Assembly (NCBI GenBank): GCA_004298915.1
Contig: SCTE01000160.1
Coordinates: 1 to 7,105, forward strand
DNA from: Chloroflexota bacterium
Lineage (GTDB): Bacteria > Chloroflexota > Limnocylindria > Limnocylindrales > CSP1-4
DNA length: 7,105 nucleotides
Direction of reading: 5' to 3'
Below the pieces are notes generated by a model that saw only the letters and a program-made list of their open reading frames with translations, had not been told where the DNA came from and searched no databases. This document shows, one piece after another, positions 5,257-7,105 of this stretch. A program made the translations under genes and the position numbers. The stretch's first letter is position 1. The number at the start of each line of letters is the position of its first letter.

Positions 5257-6618
5257 TCAGCCCCGGTTCTTGGTCGCGGGGCCGGCGTCGATCGCCCAGA
5301 TCGTCCCGTTGACGACGTTCTCGAGGTATTCCTGGCGGCCCGACACCGGGCTCGGGTCGATGGCACCGTCGAGGGCGGCAGCGGCGAGCGATTCGAGGGT
5401 GGCGGACCCGTCGCTGATGGACCGGCCAAGGTCGCCCTGCCAGCCGGCGTAGCGTGCCTCCCGGTTCGCCTCGAGGGTGCCCCGCTCGATCATCGACGCC
5501 GCGACGAGGAGGGACCGAGCGAGGGTGTCGATTCCACCGATGTGGGCATGGAACAGATCGAGCCGGTCCATGCTCTGGCGGCGGAGCTTGGTGTCGAAGT
5601 TGAAGCCGCCGGTCGTGAACCCGCCGCCGCGCAGGATCTCGTAGAGCGCCAGGGACAGCTCGTCGACCGAGTTCGGGAACTGGTCCGTGTCCCAGCCGTT
5701 CTGGTAGTCGCCCCGGTTGGCGTCGATGCTGCCGAACAGGCCGAGCGCGATCGAGGTCGCGATCTCGTGCTGGAAGCTGTGACCGGCGAGCGTGGCGTGG
5801 TTCGCCTCGAGGTTGGTCCCGAATTCCGTCTCGAGGCCGTGCCGGGCGAGGAACCCGTGGACCGTGGCCGAGTCGTAGTCGTACTGGTGCTTGGTCGGCT
5901 CCTGCGGCTTCGGCTCGAGGAGGAGCTTGCCGGTGAACCCGATCTTCGCCTTGTGCTCGGCGACGAGCCCGAGGAACCGGGCGAGCTGTTGCTCCTCACG
6001 CTTCAGGTCCGTGTTGAGGAGTGTCTCGTACCCCTCCCGGCCGCCCCACAGGACGTAGTTCGTGCCGCCGAGGCGCTTCGTGACCTCGAGCATGACCTTG
6101 ACCTGGGCCGCCGCGTAGGCGAAGACCGCCGGGTCAGGGTTCGTTGCCGCGCCGGCCGCGTAGCGTGGATGGCTGAACAGGTTGGCGGTGCCCCACAGGA
6201 GCCGGACGCCCGTTCGAGCCATATGCCCTTCCGCCTCGTCGACGATCGCGTGCAGGTTGGCCGTGGCCTCGGCAAACGTGGCTCCATCGGGCGCGATGTC
6301 GCGATCGTGGAACGTGTAGAACGGGGTGCCGAGCTTTTCGAAGAATTCGAATGCCGCGGCGAGCTTCAGCCGCGCTGCCGCCATCGGCTCCATCGATGGC
6401 GCGAGCCACGGCCGATCGAACGTCCCGACCCCGAAGACGTCGGATCCGGGCCAGTTGAACGAGTGCCAGTAGCAGACCGCGACGCGGAGGTGATCCTCCA
6501 TGCGCTTGCCGAGGACGAGCCGGTCCGGCTCGTAGACCTTGTAGGCCACGGGATCGTCCGACCCGATCCCGCCGAACGGGATGCGTCCCTGCACCTGGGG
6601 GAAGAATTCCTGCGCCAT
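5257..6618 (-). CDS. xylA: Xylose isomerase XylA (class II)
   Basis: It isomerises D-xylose to D-xylulose in the cytoplasm using two divalent metal ions (Mg, Mn or Co), within a TIM barrel that forms tetramers. At 453 aa, with the long N-terminal segment, it is the class II form (E. coli, Thermotoga) and not the shorter Streptomyces form. The active site is intact with a constant offset of +3 from E. coli numbering: His104 and Asp107 in FHDRD, Trp191 in LWGGREG, Glu235 and Lys237 in LLEPKPQEPTKHQYDYD, Glu271 and His274 in NLEANHATLAGH, Asp299 in SIDANRGD, Asp310 and Asp312 in WDTDQFP, and Asp342 in FNFDTK. ATG 6618 follows GGAGGG (6631-6626 on this strand) at 7-nt spacing. A candidate promoter lies about 50 nt upstream. 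It forms a two-gene unit with xylB, separated by 3 nt. Confidence 0.97.
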   Translation of the reverse strand: MAQEFFPQVQGRIPFGGIGSDDPVAYKVYEPDRLVLGKRMEDHLRVAVCYWHSFNWPGSDVFGVGTFDRPWLAPSMEPMAAARLKLAAAFEFFEKLGTPFYTFHDRDIAPDGATFAEATANLHAIVDEAEGHMARTGVRLLWGTANLFSHPRYAAGAATNPDPAVFAYAAAQVKVMLEVTKRLGGTNYVLWGGREGYETLLNTDLKREEQQLARFLGLVAEHKAKIGFTGKLLLEPKPQEPTKHQYDYDSATVHGFLARHGLETEFGTNLEANHATLAGHSFQHEIATSIALGLFGSIDANRGDYQNGWDTDQFPNSVDELSLALYEILRGGGFTTGGFNFDTKLRRQSMDRLDLFHAHIGGIDTLARSLLVAASMIERGTLEANREARYAGWQGDLGRSISDGSATLESLAAAALDGAIDPSPVSGRQEYLENVVNGTIWAIDAGPATKNRG

Positions 6619-6671
6619 CCGTCAGCCCTCCGCGGCGATTCGCCCTGTCGCTCTCATCGATGTGGGGCGAG

Positions 6672-6699
6672 CGTATCACATGTTTGTGCACTACAACAA
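6672..6699 (-). promoter_or_regulatory. Candidate xylA-xylB promoter with extended -10 element
   Basis: Reading the - strand, TTGTTG (6699-6694) is a plausible -35 box. After 16 nt comes GATACG (6677-6672) as -10, preceded directly by TGT (6680-6678), the TGn extension. The initiation point would be near 6665, giving a leader of about 47 nt to the xylA ATG. A second TTGTTG three bases further upstream would give a less favourable 19-nt spacer. The island 6680-6710 is clearly more A/T-rich than the rest of the window. The 16-nt spacer and TGn match the candidate xylF promoter. Confidence 0.5.
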
Positions 6700-6703
6700 C
6701 AAA
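6677..6703. promoter_or_regulatory. Overlapping inverted repeats in the xylA promoter, candidate operator
   Basis: TTTGT (6683-6687) and ACAAA (6699-6703) form a 5-bp inverted repeat with an 11-bp spacer. Nested within or beside it are CACA-TGTT-TGTG (6677-6688) and the palindrome GTGCAC (6686-6691). All fall on the -35 box, spacer and edge of the -10 box of the xylA promoter, where a bound repressor would block RNA polymerase. The arms resemble in composition the TTTGTT/AACAAA-type sites of XylR-type ROK repressors, which is why the ROK protein at the left edge is the suspected ligand. The arms are short and no binding data are available. Confidence 0.35.
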
Positions 6704-6731
6704 TTATCCAGAGGGCAGAACGTACCGTCGG

Positions 6732-7105
6732 TCAGCCGGCCGCGTCCACGGCGGCCAGGTACCGCGGATCGTCACGCCGGATCGCATCGGGATTCACGCC
6801 GCGCTGCACGGCGAGCTGCTCGGCCAGCCGCTGGAGCGGGATCGCCGTCCCGACGAGCGCCGCCGCGGCGCCGTCGAAGTTGGCGGCGTCAGGGACGAGG
6901 GCGCGGCCGGCCGGCGTCAGTTCGACATCGATCTCGGCGGCCACGACCGCCGAGGCGATCAGGCCGACGGCCAGGCCCAGCTCACGGCAGGCGCGGAGAA
7001 GGCCGAGCGCGCGCGCCGTTCGCGGCCCGCGAGCCGACGCGTCGGCGAGGATGAGGACGAGACCGGTGTCCGCGCCGGTGCCGGCGAGGTGGCCGTGGAG
7101 CATGG
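6732..7105 (-). CDS. SIS-domain sugar-phosphate isomerase-like protein, C-terminal fragment
   Basis: About 124 C-terminal residues are visible, ending at TGA 6734-6732. An ATG at 7103 is probably internal. MLHGHLAG at the start of the fragment corresponds to the E-x-KHGP-LA segment in the second SIS domain of GlmS-like isomerases, so the gene very likely continues beyond the window. Further family features are the strand LVLILAD, a LG-LRACRELGLAVGLIAS helix-strand pair, and a C-terminal IPLQRLAEQLAVQRGVNPD segment resembling the GlmS IPLQLLAYH region, followed by RRDDPRY. SIS proteins bind phosphosugars (glucosamine-6-phosphate deaminase or isomerase, AgaS and related enzymes). The substrate cannot be read from this fragment and no direct role in xylose use is evident. 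The gene is co-directional with xylA, 113 bp upstream, with no clear terminator between, so read-through into xylA is possible. Confidence 0.7.
   Translation of the reverse strand, partial: MLHGHLAGTGADTGLVLILADASARGPRTARALGLLRACRELGLAVGLIASAVVAAEIDVELTPAGRALVPDAANFDGAAAALVGTAIPLQRLAEQLAVQRGVNPDAIRRDDPRYLAAVDAAG

Noticed and set aside
6619..6731. Terminator for the SIS-domain gene between its stop and xylA
   Set aside because: No hairpin followed by a T-run was found on the - strand in this region; the A/T-rich part is better explained by the xylA promoter.

Overview
This is a compact, complete D-xylose uptake and entry-catabolism locus on a G+C-rich chromosome (roughly two thirds G+C by eye). 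The likely host is a free-living, high-G+C heterotroph with lipid-anchored solute-binding proteins. A member of the Chloroflexota (Limnocylindria-like) fits best. The evidence is a diderm-type class II xylose isomerase (453 aa, not the roughly 390-aa class I enzyme usual in Actinobacteria), a ROK regulator, and a lipoprotein with a Thr/Pro-rich tether after the lipobox. The taxonomic guess is inference and an actinobacterial host cannot be excluded.

Layout, left to right. Bases 1-238 hold the C-terminal end of a ROK-family protein on the + strand, most likely the xylose-responsive repressor. A 158-bp intergenic region follows, with a candidate extended -10 promoter and a very strong ribosome-binding site. 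Next are three + strand transporter genes: xylF (lipoprotein binding protein), a 145-bp spacer with a near-perfect 40-nt hairpin, xylH (permease) and xylG (a half-size, single-cassette ATPase). Converging on them from the right, with only 16 bp between stop codons, is the - strand pair xylA (xylose isomerase) and xylB (xylulokinase), separated by 3 nt. The 113-bp region upstream of xylA carries a candidate promoter with overlapping inverted repeats in an A/T-rich island. At the right edge is the C-terminal part of a SIS-domain sugar-phosphate isomerase-like protein, also on the - strand.

How it works: XylF captures xylose outside the membrane, and XylH with a presumed XylG homodimer imports it. 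XylA converts D-xylose to D-xylulose, and XylB phosphorylates it to D-xylulose 5-phosphate for the pentose phosphate pathway. The ROK protein probably senses xylose and controls one or both promoters. All catalytic residues that I could check in XylA, XylB and XylG are present.

I found no CRISPR array, tRNA, rRNA, insertion sequence or evidently new system. No gene-free stretch exceeds 300 bases. The points that deserve a second look are regulatory or architectural: the xylF-xylH hairpin, the half-size ATPase in a xylose system, the dyads in the xylA promoter, and extra cysteines in XylF.
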